From positions 992,001 through 1,056,000 of the forward strand of contig JAWLAE010000001.1 of NCBI GenBank assembly GCA_041395625.1: a DNA stretch of 64,000 nucleotides, written 5' to 3'. A program made the position numbers and the translations under genes. The notes beneath the pieces are model-generated. The model ran no database searches and had not been told where the DNA came from. It saw only the letters and a list, made by a program, of their open reading frames with translations. Of this stretch, positions 52,278 to 60,870 are shown piece after piece. This stretch comes from CADEED01 sp041395625 (GTDB lineage: Bacteria > Pseudomonadota > Gammaproteobacteria > Steroidobacterales > Steroidobacteraceae). Within the stretch, counting starts at the first letter, position 1. Every line of letters starts with the position of its first letter.

Positions 52278-53443
52278 GTCGCTGCTGCCTGCGTCGCTTC
52301 GCGCACGGCAGCGCCGTCGCGAATGCTCTGCGTACCTTCCGTCACCACGCGCTCGCCAGCCGCGACGCCGGCTACGATCTCAACCGAGCCCGGGGTGCGT
52401 CGGCCAATCGTGACTTCGCGCTTGCTCGCGACTCCGTCCACCACGACGAAAACGAATTGCTTGTCCGTTTCGGGGACCAGCGCTTCCTCCGGGATGACCA
52501 CCGCGTCGCGCCGATCCTGCTCCAGCTTCACCGTCAGGAACATCCCGGGTTTCAGCACACCCTCGGGATTCGGCAACAGAGCACGCACCGTGACCGAGCG
52601 AGTCGCTTCCTCGACCCGCGAATCGACCGTGGCAATCTTGCCCTCGAAAGTGCGTGCCGGAAATGCTGGCGAGCGCGCCGTCAGCTGCAGGCCTGGCCGC
52701 AAGCCGGCGAGCAGGTTTTCCGGCACGCGGAAGTCGAGCTTGATCGTGCTGGTATCGTCGAGCGTCGTGATCACGGTGCCAGGACTGACCAGACTTCCCA
52801 CGCTGACGCGGCGCAGCCCGACACGGCCACTGAATGGCGCCCGAATCACCGTGTCCTCGCGTCGCGCGCGCGCTGCAGCGAGCCGCGCCTCGTTGCCCTT
52901 GAGCGCAGCCTCGAGCTGCTCGAACTGTGACTGCGACACGAGTTGCCTGGCTAACAACTCGCGACTGCGATCGTACTGGCTCTGGCTGTCGGTCAGCGCA
53001 GCCTGCGCCACCGCAAGATCAGCGCGCACGGCAGCGCTGTCGAGCTCGACCAGCAGATCGCCGCGCTTCACCGTCTGCCCGTCGCGGAAATGAATCGCCG
53101 TCACGATATTGCTGTTCTTGGCTGTGATATCGACCGACTCGTTGGCGCGCGCGGTGCCGAGCGCCTCGAGCTGTTCGGCGATGCTCTCCTGCCGGCTCGC
53201 GACCGTGGCAACGAGCGCAGGCGGACGACCGCCCGCAGCCGGGGAGGAACCGCGCGTCGCGACGGCCGCGCCACCCGGCCGTGTGGCCGCACCAGCCGCT
53301 GGTGCCGGCCGACTCATGGCACTCGGCGGCCCGCCAGCGCCGGAGGACTGGCCCGCACGCTTCGTCACATAGATAGCCCAGCCGGCGCACGCGACCGCGA
53401 CCAGCAGACTGAGGGGAGCGACTAGATTGCGTGCACTGGCCAT
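52274..53443 (-). CDS. RND efflux periplasmic adaptor (membrane fusion protein)
   Basis: 389-residue adaptor. A single N-terminal transmembrane anchor (LVAPLSLLVAVACAGWAIYV) is followed by a Gly/Ala/Pro-rich linker, a lipoyl-like half-motif (HFRDGQTVKRGDLLVELD), the alpha-helical hairpin (QAALTDSQSQYDRSRELLAR), the second lipoyl half APFSGRVGLRRVSVGSLVSP and the beta-barrel part. It is the first gene of the adaptor-pump-MAPEG operon. Confidence 0.93.
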   Translation of the reverse strand: MASARNLVAPLSLLVAVACAGWAIYVTKRAGQSSGAGGPPSAMSRPAPAAGAATRPGGAAVATRGSSPAAGGRPPALVATVASRQESIAEQLEALGTARANESVDITAKNSNIVTAIHFRDGQTVKRGDLLVELDSAAVRADLAVAQAALTDSQSQYDRSRELLARQLVSQSQFEQLEAALKGNEARLAAARARREDTVIRAPFSGRVGLRRVSVGSLVSPGTVITTLDDTSTIKLDFRVPENLLAGLRPGLQLTARSPAFPARTFEGKIATVDSRVEEATRSVTVRALLPNPEGVLKPGMFLTVKLEQDRRDAVVIPEEALVPETDKQFVFVVVDGVASKREVTIGRRTPGSVEIVAGVAAGERVVTEGTQSIRDGAAVREATQAAAT

Positions 53444-53517
53444 GGTGGATCGAGATTATCGCACCCTTGCCCACTGTCCTTAGTACGGATTGACCCTAGT
53501 GCCGCTCGCCGCGACCA

Positions 53518-54399
53518 CTATGAGATCGATGCGGGGTCTTTTCCACGCCGGCCGACGAGTCCGGTAGCCAGGGCGACGCCGACCAGGACAACAGCGGCAC
53601 TTATTAGCAAGCCCATTGTGACGGGCTCGTGCAGGAACAGCGCACCCCACAGGATGCCGAACACTGGGATCAGGAACGTCACGGTAATCGCTTGCGACGC
53701 ACTGACACGACTCAACAGGCGGAAGAACAACAGATAGGCGAGCGCCGTACAAAAGAGGCCCAGCGCAATGACTGCCCACCAAGCGGTTGCCGACGGCGGC
53801 ACCGCCGGCCAGCTCACCCAGGCAAACGGGGCCATCAGTAGCAACGCCGCCACGACATTGCCGGCCGCGACCAGCCTTGCGTTGAGCGCACCCAACTGAC
53901 GTTTGGTGTAGTTGGCTGCGACGCCATACATCGCCGCGCCGACCACCGCGGCGATGACGCCGAGCAGTGAATCCTCCGCGTGTGTGCCGATCTCACCGCC
54001 GACGATGTAGAGCACGCCGCAGAAGCCGATCGCGATGCCGGCAACCCGCAGCGCATCGAGACGTTCGTGCAGCCAGAAATATGCAACCAGCGCGCCGAAC
54101 ATCGGGGTCGTCGCGTTTATCACCGATGCCAGCCCGCCGGTGATCGTGAGCGTGGCGTAGGCGAACAGTGCAAACGGCACGGCGGTGTTGATCAACCCCA
54201 GCACTAACAACTTACGCCAGTGCCGCAAACTCGTCGGCGTCCATTTGACGAACGGCAGCAGCACGATGCTGGCGATGGCCAGCCGCACGACGACCAGCGC
54301 AACCGGACCGAACTGCGGCGAACTCACGCGCAGCAACGGATAGGCGGCGCCCCAGATGGCCGCCACGACGACCAGTATCAAAAAGTCCGCGGGCCGCAA
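53518..54399 (-). CDS. EamA/DMT-family transporter
   Basis: 293-residue membrane protein with ten predicted hydrophobic helices in two EamA repeats (FLILVVVAAIWGAAYPLLRV and LLGVIAAVVGAAMYGVAANY). Such carriers export metabolites or amino acids; substrate unknown. It starts with TTG directly beside the TGA of the Ada-like gene, so translation is probably coupled to it. Confidence 0.88.
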   Translation of the reverse strand: MRPADFLILVVVAAIWGAAYPLLRVSSPQFGPVALVVVRLAIASIVLLPFVKWTPTSLRHWRKLLVLGLINTAVPFALFAYATLTITGGLASVINATTPMFGALVAYFWLHERLDALRVAGIAIGFCGVLYIVGGEIGTHAEDSLLGVIAAVVGAAMYGVAANYTKRQLGALNARLVAAGNVVAALLLMAPFAWVSWPAVPPSATAWWAVIALGLFCTALAYLLFFRLLSRVSASQAITVTFLIPVFGILWGALFLHEPVTMGLLISAAVVLVGVALATGLVGRRGKDPASIS

Positions 54400-55344
54400 T
54401 CAGTTGACTCGCGCGCCACCGGCCGAACGGCGCAGTTGCTCCCAGACGAGCACCGCTCGCTTGCGATCGATTCCCCAGCGATAGCCGCCGAGCGAGCCAT
54501 CGCCACGCAGCACGCGATGACAGGGAATGATCCAGGCGATCGGGTTGGCGCCCACGGCGTTGCCGACAGCCCGCGCAGCACCCGGCATGCCGAGGCGCGC
54601 GGCCAGTTCACCGTACGTGGTCATGCCATCAAGTGCCAGCAAAGCCCGCCAGACCTGCACCTGAAAATTGGTACCCGCCACCGCGAGCGCGAGCGGTGGC
54701 GCAGCCTGCGCAGTACGCGGCCAGATGCGGTGCGCCATCTGTGCGGCATTCGGGTCGTCGCGTACCAGTCGTGCGCCAGGCCAGGCCTGGGCCAACCTCT
54801 GTGTCGCAGCGAATCCCGGACTATCGACGAATGCGAGATGGCAAACACCGCGCTCGGTCGCCGCGATCAGCGTCGCACCGAAAGGCGACGCCGTGACGCC
54901 GTAGCGGATGGTTACGTCGGCGCCACGCTTGCGAATCTCGCCAGGCGTCAGAGCCTCCATGGTGACCGTCAGGTCGTGCAACCGACCCGCACCCGACAGT
55001 CCGACGTCATAGGCCGCATCGAGCACCGCCGGCGCTGACCCCAGCGCGTCGAGGGCGGCTTCATGCGTAACGAGGGCAAGGTATTGTTTCGGCGTCAAGC
55101 CGGCCCAGCGTTTGAACAGCCGGTTGAAGTGGAATTCTGACAAGCCGACATCCGCGGCGATGTCTGCGAGCCGCGGCTGCGCGCGGAAATTGGTATCGAT
55201 ATAGCCGATGGCACACGCGATGCGCCGAAAGTCCCGATGCGTCAAGAACGCCGTCTCAGCGCCAGCCGCAGAACCAGCGGCGCGACTCGCCCGACTAACA
55301 AGTGGCGCCGGCAGCGCAGTTATCGAATTGGTCGCGTGTCTCAT
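54400..55344 (-). CDS. Ada-like AraC regulator / O6-methylguanine methyltransferase, without zinc domain
   Basis: 314-residue fusion. Residues about 35-140 form an AraC-type helix-turn-helix domain (LADIAADVGLSEFHFNRLFK, WAGLTPKQYLALV) and residues about 150-310 an MGMT domain with the acceptor cysteine 275 in PIAWIIPCHRVLR. The N-terminal Cys4 phosphotriester domain of E. coli Ada is missing, so the methyl-phosphotriester switch is absent, as in other shorter Ada variants. The ATG overlaps the serine hydrolase stop in the ATGA manner. Confidence 0.92.
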   Translation of the reverse strand: MRHATNSITALPAPLVSRASRAAGSAAGAETAFLTHRDFRRIACAIGYIDTNFRAQPRLADIAADVGLSEFHFNRLFKRWAGLTPKQYLALVTHEAALDALGSAPAVLDAAYDVGLSGAGRLHDLTVTMEALTPGEIRKRGADVTIRYGVTASPFGATLIAATERGVCHLAFVDSPGFAATQRLAQAWPGARLVRDDPNAAQMAHRIWPRTAQAAPPLALAVAGTNFQVQVWRALLALDGMTTYGELAARLGMPGAARAVGNAVGANPIAWIIPCHRVLRGDGSLGGYRWGIDRKRAVLVWEQLRRSAGGARVN

Positions 55345-56621
55345 GGCGCCAATGCTACGCTAGCCAGCACGGACTGCGACCCGGATCTTGCTGGATCCGC
55401 CGCCCGATCCTGCAATCCACGTAGCAGCATGTTGGGCAAGACCGAGGCGTCCCAAGTCTGCGACTGTCGCCCCAATCTCAGGATGACGAGTTGCTCGGAC
55501 GGGATTGCCCACAGCGTGCGGCCACCGCCGCCTTCCATCCAGATCACATCGGCCGCCTGGTAGGCTTCGCCATGTGGGACGCCGCGCCCCGCGCCAGGTG
55601 TGTATTCGCGCACACCGGCAGGCGCCCGCCCGGTCCAGATCTGCAGGCCATAAAACGGGTTCGCACGTGAGCCGGTCGCCATCTCCGCCACCCAACCAGG
55701 CGGCAGTACTTGCGTGACACCGGCGACACCATCGGTGATCAGCAACGCGCCGAGTCTGAGGTAGTCGCGTGCCGTCGCCCGAAAGCAGCAATAGACCGCC
55801 GGCATCCCATTGCGTCGGTCCATATAGAACTCGGCCGCACCGGCACCAATCGGATGCCAGAGCTTCTCATCCACATAGCGCTCGTACGGCACACCCGTCG
55901 CCCGCTCGAGAATCACGCCGACGAGCTGCGCGTTGGCGTTCGAAAAATTGAAACGCGCGCCGGGCTCGTGCTCGAGATCAAAACTCAGCGCTGCCGCCGC
56001 GAAATCCGATCCCAGCGACAGTCGTGAATTCTTGCTGAACATCGCCCGCAGCCACTCGAGATAGCCCGACCCACCAGCGTCGAGTGACACCTCCTCGAGG
56101 CCGCTGGTGTTCCATAGCAACTGGCGCAGCGTGATCCTGCCGCGCGGGTCGTCGCGCCATTCCGTCAACCAGGTCTCGACCGGCAGATCGAGCGACGCGA
56201 TGCGCCCGTCTCGAACGGCTATACCCACCGCCATCGCCACCATCGAGCGCGTCATCGCCCGGCCCGAGAACAGTGTATGCGCCGTCATGTCACCGTAGTA
56301 GCGCTCCAGTTGCAGGCGGCCGCGATGCAGGACGAGCAGGGCAACCGAATTGTTAGCTTCCGCCCAGTCCGAGGCCTGTTCGAGGGCCGCGGGATTGATC
56401 GACAGCTCCGCAGGCGGCGCGGCAGCCAGGAACTCGGTGGGTGCGCCGGCGATCCGTACCGTGGGTTGGTAGAAGGAATCCGGCCATTCCCCGGGGTCTT
56501 GCGGCAAAGTAAAGACCCGATGCCAGAACGGCCAATCGGCCGCGATCACCCCTACCGTGATGGGGATGACAGTCACGATCAGCAGCAAGAACGCGACACC
56601 AATTCGACGCATACCCGCCAT
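55341..56621 (-). CDS. serine-hydrolase-family protein (class C beta-lactamase fold) with replaced catalytic residues
   Basis: About 426 residues with an N-terminal transmembrane helix (GVAFLLLIVTVIPITVGVIA) and the beta-lactamase-fold of 6-aminohexanoate dimer hydrolase-like proteins. The catalytic SxxK should fall in LFSGRAMTRSMVAMAVG, but reads AMTR (residues 122-125), and the YxN motif reads FSN in RFNFSNANAQLVG (226-228). The third glycine-rich motif EGGGGRTLWAIP is intact. The protein is therefore probably not a working hydrolase, though it is a complete gene under no sign of decay. Start ATG 56621 preferred over GTG 56690. It is coupled to the Ada-like gene. Confidence 0.85.
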   Translation of the reverse strand: MAGMRRIGVAFLLLIVTVIPITVGVIAADWPFWHRVFTLPQDPGEWPDSFYQPTVRIAGAPTEFLAAAPPAELSINPAALEQASDWAEANNSVALLVLHRGRLQLERYYGDMTAHTLFSGRAMTRSMVAMAVGIAVRDGRIASLDLPVETWLTEWRDDPRGRITLRQLLWNTSGLEEVSLDAGGSGYLEWLRAMFSKNSRLSLGSDFAAAALSFDLEHEPGARFNFSNANAQLVGVILERATGVPYERYVDEKLWHPIGAGAAEFYMDRRNGMPAVYCCFRATARDYLRLGALLITDGVAGVTQVLPPGWVAEMATGSRANPFYGLQIWTGRAPAGVREYTPGAGRGVPHGEAYQAADVIWMEGGGGRTLWAIPSEQLVILRLGRQSQTWDASVLPNMLLRGLQDRAADPARSGSQSVLASVALAP

Positions 56622-56695
56622 CGTACCAGCCCCGGCCAGTCCGCTGCGCCCGGCCGTCCCCGCGCCGCCCGACAACGCAGTAGAATCCACGATTC

Positions 56696-58165
56696 ATGAC
56701 GCTCTCGATCTGTGCCATCGCATCCGAGGTCGCGCCGCTCGCCAAGACCGGCGGGCTGGCCGACGTGGCCGGCGCACTCACGCGGATGCTGCATGATGGC
56801 GGACACGACGTCCGCCTGTTCATGCCGTTGTATGCATCGATCGACCGCCAGGCACTGGCGTTGCACGAGGTGGAGCCTTTGCGCGGACTCGAGCTCGAGC
56901 TCGGCGCGCACCGCTATCAGTTCGACGTGTACACGGCGCAGCTGCCCGCCTCACGCGCAGTCGTCTATCTCATCGACTGCCCGGCGCTCTACGCGCGCGG
57001 CAATCTCTACACCAACGAACCGGATGAGCACCGGCGCTTCCTGGCGCTGACGCGCGCAGCCTTGGAATGCTGCCGGCGGCTGCAATGGCGTCCGGACATT
57101 GTCCACAGTCACGACTGGCACGCGGCTTTTGCGCCGCTCTATCTCAAGACGCTGTTCGCCGCGGATCCCCATCTTGGCGCAGCGAAGTCGGTGCTCACCA
57201 TTCACAACATTGGCTACCAGGGTGTTTTCGACGCAGCGTCCGTCGATGATCTGGGGATCGACGGCGCCTCGCGCTACCTCGAGCCGATCGACCTTGCGGC
57301 GGGCCTGATCAATTCACTGAAGCATGGCGTGCTGCATGCCGACGCCATCACCACGGTAAGCCCGACCTATGCGCGGGAAATCCTCACGCCGGAATTCGGC
57401 CTCGGCCTGGAGACGGTGCTCGCAGCGCGCGGCGCCGATCTCACCGGCATTCTGAATGGGGTGGATTACGCCGAGTGGGACCCGCGCTGGGACCAGCACC
57501 TGCCGCTGCACTACGGCGCCTTCCAGCTCGAGCGCAAGGCGGAGCTGAAGGCCCGGTTCCTCGCCGAGCGCGGTCTCGAGCCGGCCGCCGGTCGCGTGCC
57601 GCTCCTCGGCATCGTCAGTCGCATGACCTCCCAGAAGGGTTTCGATCTGCTGCGCGACGCATTGCCCGAGCTGTTAGCGTCGGTCGACGTCCGGCTGGCA
57701 GTGCTCGGCAGCGGCGAGCCTGAGTATGAGCAGATATTCAGCACACTCGCGGCACAATTCCCGGGCCGCGCACTGTATCGAAATGGCTACGACGAACCGC
57801 TGGCACACTGGATCGAAGCGGCGAGCGATCTGTTCCTCATGCCGTCTCGCTACGAACCCTGCGGACTGAATCAGATGTACAGTCTGCGCTACGGCACCAT
57901 TCCGATCGTGCGTCGCACCGGTGGACTCGCCGATTCCGTGACCCATTTCGATCCACTTACAGGGCGCGGCAATGGTGTTGTGTTCAACGATTTCGACGGC
58001 AATGCCATCCGCTGGGCGTTGCGCACGGCGCTCGATTGGTACGCAGATCCCGCGCTGTGGGAGAAGATCGTTCGCAACGCCATGCGCGCCGACTTTTCGT
58101 GGGAGATCCAGGCCCGCCAGTACGAGCGGCTGTTCCAGCAGCTCGCAGCGACTACTTCAGCTTGA
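56696..58165 (+). CDS. glgA: glycogen synthase GlgA
   Basis: 489-residue ADP-glucose alpha-1,4-glucan glucosyltransferase (GT5). The ADP-glucose-binding KTGGLADVAGALTR at the N-terminus, HSHDWHAAFAPLYLK, NGVDYAEWDP and the C-terminal EPCGLNQMYSLRYGTIPIVR are characteristic. It elongates glycogen from ADP-glucose supplied by GlgC (gene at 58635-59906, opposite strand). The ATG has no strong ribosome-binding site. It overlaps the convergent LEA14-like gene by 14 bases. Confidence 0.95.
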   Translation: MTLSICAIASEVAPLAKTGGLADVAGALTRMLHDGGHDVRLFMPLYASIDRQALALHEVEPLRGLELELGAHRYQFDVYTAQLPASRAVVYLIDCPALYARGNLYTNEPDEHRRFLALTRAALECCRRLQWRPDIVHSHDWHAAFAPLYLKTLFAADPHLGAAKSVLTIHNIGYQGVFDAASVDDLGIDGASRYLEPIDLAAGLINSLKHGVLHADAITTVSPTYAREILTPEFGLGLETVLAARGADLTGILNGVDYAEWDPRWDQHLPLHYGAFQLERKAELKARFLAERGLEPAAGRVPLLGIVSRMTSQKGFDLLRDALPELLASVDVRLAVLGSGEPEYEQIFSTLAAQFPGRALYRNGYDEPLAHWIEAASDLFLMPSRYEPCGLNQMYSLRYGTIPIVRRTGGLADSVTHFDPLTGRGNGVVFNDFDGNAIRWALRTALDWYADPALWEKIVRNAMRADFSWEIQARQYERLFQQLAATTSA

Positions 58166-58607
58166 TCGTGCCCTTTTCCTCGAACGGGATCGTGCGCAGG
58201 AACCCCGACGCGAGTGATACCTTGCCGACCATCCGATAGTCGAGCGATTCCAGCGCCTTGTCCGCGCTGCCACCGCGCGTCGCCAGACGCAGCAACGCCG
58301 TCGCCATGTTGGCCGTGACCGTCATGTCGAACTCCGCTTCGCCGAAGGCCGGCACGTCGAACGGCGAACCGCTGGCGCCTTGCGCGAAGTCCTCGCCCTC
58401 AACTTCGAGCCGGTAGGTGATGCCTTTCACCGGCAGGACGCGGTCGTTAGGATTCTGCACGCGCAACCGCACCAGCAGCCGCTGCTCGAACAGGTCACTC
58501 TTCTGCACCTGCACGTTGACGATCGACAGGCGCGGCGTTTCGAGCTTGGTGAGCGACGAACAAGCTGCGAGCGCGAGCGTCGCAATCAGCGCAAGAAATC
58601 TGTTCAT
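58152..58607 (-). CDS. LEA type 2 (WHy-domain) lipoprotein
   Basis: 151-residue lipoprotein (lipobox LAACSS). The body has the LEA14/WHy layout: PRLSIVNVQVQKSDLFEQRL, LLVRLRVQNPNDRVLPVKGI with the conserved NPN, and DFAQGASGSPFDVPAFGEAE. These water-stress-associated domains are beta-sandwiches of uncertain function. It lies between glgA and glgC. Confidence 0.88.
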   Translation of the reverse strand: MNRFLALIATLALAACSSLTKLETPRLSIVNVQVQKSDLFEQRLLVRLRVQNPNDRVLPVKGITYRLEVEGEDFAQGASGSPFDVPAFGEAEFDMTVTANMATALLRLATRGGSADKALESLDYRMVGKVSLASGFLRTIPFEEKGTIKLK

Positions 58608-58634
58608 GGCGCGGATAGTAACAAATCGCCGCTG

Positions 58635-59906
58635 TCAGCCAGCTGAATGCGCCTGCATGTCCGGCGTAACGAGCACCACGCCCTTCTCGGTAACGAAAAA
58701 ACGCTTGGCATCGGCCGCCGGGTCCACGCCGATCTGCGTGCCATCCGGGATGTCGCAGCCCTCGTCGAGGATGGCGTTGCGCACGGTGCAACCGTGGCCG
58801 ATATGCACGCCCGGCAGCACCACCGCCCGTTCCACGTACGAGCGATCTTCGATTCGCACGCCCGAAAACAGCAGCGACTCGCGCACTGCAGCACCCGAGA
58901 CGATGCTGCCGCCCGACACCAGCGAGTTGATCGCGAGCCCGCGGCGCCCTTCTTCGTCGAGCACGAACTTGGCGGGCGGCAATTGCACCTGGTACGTCCA
59001 GATCGGCCAGTCCTCGTCATAGATATTCAACTCGGGATTGACGTACACGAGCTCCAGATTGGCCTCGTAGAACGCATCGATCGTGCCGACGTCGCGCCAG
59101 TAGCTCTGCGCGCGCGTTTTGACGTCCTGAAACGGATAGGCGTACACCTGCAGGTTGTCGATGGACTTCGGCAGGATATTGCGCCCGAAGTCATGGGCCG
59201 AGTTCGCATCGGCCGTGTCTTCGTGTAACAACTTTTCCATCAACGCCGGGTTGAAGACATAGATGCCCATCGAGGCCAGCGCCATGTCGGGCCGCCCCGG
59301 CATGGGATCGGGGTTCGTCGGCTTCTCGGTGAATTTCACCACCCGATTCCATTCGGTCGCGGTCATCACGCCGAAATCGCAGGCTTCCATTCTCGGCACT
59401 TCCACCACGCCCACGGTGATGTCAGCGCCTTTCTCGACGTGGTAGGCGATCATCGGACCGTAATCCATCTTGTAGATATGATCGCCCGCCAGCACCAACA
59501 CGTGTTTCGGATGGTGCGACTGCACAACATCGAGATTCTGATACACCGCGTCGGCTGTGCCTCGGTACCAGTGCTCACCGATCTGCTGCTGCGCCGGGAT
59601 CACTTCGACGAACTCGCCGAACTCGCCGCGCATATAGCCCCAGCCGCGCTGCACGTGCTGGATCAGCGACTGCGCCTTGTACTGCGTCAGCACCGAGATC
59701 TGCCGGATCCCGGAATTGACGCAGTTGGAGAGCACGAAATCGATGATGCGAAACTTGCCGCCGAACGGCGTTGCGGGTTTACAGCGGTGCGCGGTCAGGC
59801 CTTTCAGGCGCTCGCCCCGGCCGCCTGCCATCACAATGGCCAAGGTTCCGCTCGTGAGCCGGCTGACATACCGACCCGATGAGGCTCTTGCCGGTCGTTT
59901 TGCCAT
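58635..59906 (-). CDS. glgC: glucose-1-phosphate adenylyltransferase GlgC
   Basis: 423-residue enzyme making ADP-glucose. AGGRGERLKGLTAHRCKPATP is the nucleotide-binding motif, and RYVSRLTSGTLAIVMAGG the N-terminal allosteric segment; YRGTADAVYQNLDVVQSHHP, GDHIYKMDYGPMI and FTEKPTNPDPM mark substrate sites. A C-terminal left-handed beta-helix is present (IVSGAAVRESLLFSG, VLPGVHIGHGCTVRNAIL). ATG 59906 has GGGGAA upstream. Confidence 0.95.
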   Translation of the reverse strand: MAKRPARASSGRYVSRLTSGTLAIVMAGGRGERLKGLTAHRCKPATPFGGKFRIIDFVLSNCVNSGIRQISVLTQYKAQSLIQHVQRGWGYMRGEFGEFVEVIPAQQQIGEHWYRGTADAVYQNLDVVQSHHPKHVLVLAGDHIYKMDYGPMIAYHVEKGADITVGVVEVPRMEACDFGVMTATEWNRVVKFTEKPTNPDPMPGRPDMALASMGIYVFNPALMEKLLHEDTADANSAHDFGRNILPKSIDNLQVYAYPFQDVKTRAQSYWRDVGTIDAFYEANLELVYVNPELNIYDEDWPIWTYQVQLPPAKFVLDEEGRRGLAINSLVSGGSIVSGAAVRESLLFSGVRIEDRSYVERAVVLPGVHIGHGCTVRNAILDEGCDIPDGTQIGVDPAADAKRFFVTEKGVVLVTPDMQAHSAG

Positions 59907-60068
59907 GGTGTTCCCCGTCAGCTCTCGCGGTCTTTGCGGCAACGCCGCACCGCATCGAGTATAGGCACGGATTCCACGGGATTGGCAAACCGTCGCGAGT
60001 GAGGCTCGCCGCGCCTATGCGCGCGATCTACACTACGTGCTCGTTCGCCAACATTGTGGGTACTCGAC

Positions 60069-60443
60069 ATGACGATACTGCGTAACGCGTTGTTGATTGG
60101 TGCCACCGTCATCGCCGTGGCTCTCTTCACTGCCGCACCGGTCGAACATGCCATGGCGGCCGATGAGGCGTCGGCTGCGGGCCATTGCAGTTTCATGCTG
60201 AAGAATCAGTGGGCCGGGCCATTCAAGGCGTGCATGGCGCCCGCGACTGCTGAGCGGTGCACCGAGGTGGGCAAGGCCGATGAGAACTCGGAAGCTGCGT
60301 GGGCTGCCGGCGCGTGCCCGACGGCCAATCTGGTTGGCAGCTGCAAGCGCAGCAAAGACACGCTCTATTATTACGAGGGCGACGCCTCGGGGCTGGAGCT
60401 GGGCTGCGGCTTCCAAAGCGGGGAGTGGAAGACCGGCGGCTGA
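60069..60443 (+). CDS. small secreted cysteine-rich protein
   Basis: 124-residue protein with a signal peptide (LLIGATVIAVALFTAAP, likely cleaved after AMA) and six cysteines in the mature part (in GHCSF, KACMA, ERCTE, GACPT, GSCKR and LGCGF), which suggests three disulfides. Not recognised otherwise. ATG 60069 is chosen over the frame start at 60054 because it begins the signal peptide. It lies just upstream of the PadR operator region. Confidence 0.72.
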   Translation: MTILRNALLIGATVIAVALFTAAPVEHAMAADEASAAGHCSFMLKNQWAGPFKACMAPATAERCTEVGKADENSEAAWAAGACPTANLVGSCKRSKDTLYYYEGDASGLELGCGFQSGEWKTGG

Positions 60444-60453
60444 CCGGCACGCC

Positions 60454-60493
60454 AGTACTAGTTGATTACTAGTACTGCATAGTCTACAGTACT
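60454..60493. promoter_or_regulatory. padR promoter with palindromic operator
   Basis: AGTACTAGT (60454-60462) and ACTAGTACT (60468-60476) form a perfect 9-base inverted repeat with a 5-base spacer; a further AGTACT occurs at 60488-60493. A promoter TTGATT (60462-60467), 17 bases, TACAGT (60485-60490) overlaps both. The operator covers the -35 box, as expected for PadR autorepression. Transcription would begin at about 60497, almost at the GTG start at 60499, so the mRNA is probably leaderless. Confidence 0.7.
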
Positions 60494-60498
60494 GAACT

Positions 60499-60870
60499 GT
60501 GGACGATAGCTACGCACGCAAGTTCCAGAAAGACCTGAATGGCGGCTTGGTTGGGCTGGTTCTCCTCGCGGCGCTCGACGCTGCGGGCGAGGACCTGTAT
60601 GGCTATGACCTCGTCAAGCGCCTGCAGCGCGCCAACGAAGGCGACCTGTTGTTCAAGGAAGGCACCGTCTACCCGGTGCTGCGGTCGCTGTCGGCGGCCG
60701 GGCTGTTGGCAAGCCGCATCGTCCCCTCCTACAGCGGCCCACCGCGCCGCTATTACCGCATCACGCCGCAGGGACGCGAAGTACTCGTCAGCTGGCAAGC
60801 CATCTGGCGCGACACGCGCGATTTCGTCGATCGGTTCGTCGATACCCCACCCGCAGGAGAATCCCCATGA
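60499..60870 (+). CDS. PadR-family transcriptional repressor
   Basis: 123-residue winged-helix regulator. LVGLVLLAALDAAGEDLYGY, FKEGTVYPVLRSLSAAGLLA and RRYYRITPQGREVLVSWQ match the PadR recognition helix and wing. Its GTG start is preceded by no ribosome-binding site, consistent with a leaderless message. Its stop overlaps the next start (ATGA), the usual PadR-HAAS arrangement in which the membrane partner signals to the regulator. Confidence 0.92.
   Translation: MDDSYARKFQKDLNGGLVGLVLLAALDAAGEDLYGYDLVKRLQRANEGDLLFKEGTVYPVLRSLSAAGLLASRIVPSYSGPPRRYYRITPQGREVLVSWQAIWRDTRDFVDRFVDTPPAGESP

Noticed and set aside
50388..53093. A 901-codon plus-strand open frame opposite the RND pump and adaptor genes.
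   Set aside because: It is antisense to two clear, well-conserved genes, has His/Arg/Gln-rich low-quality translation and no domain; a typical shadow in high-G+C DNA.
59907..60068. Search for a promoter or RNA gene between glgC and the cysteine-rich gene.
   Set aside because: I see no clear promoter pair, terminator or folded RNA; called as plain intergenic.
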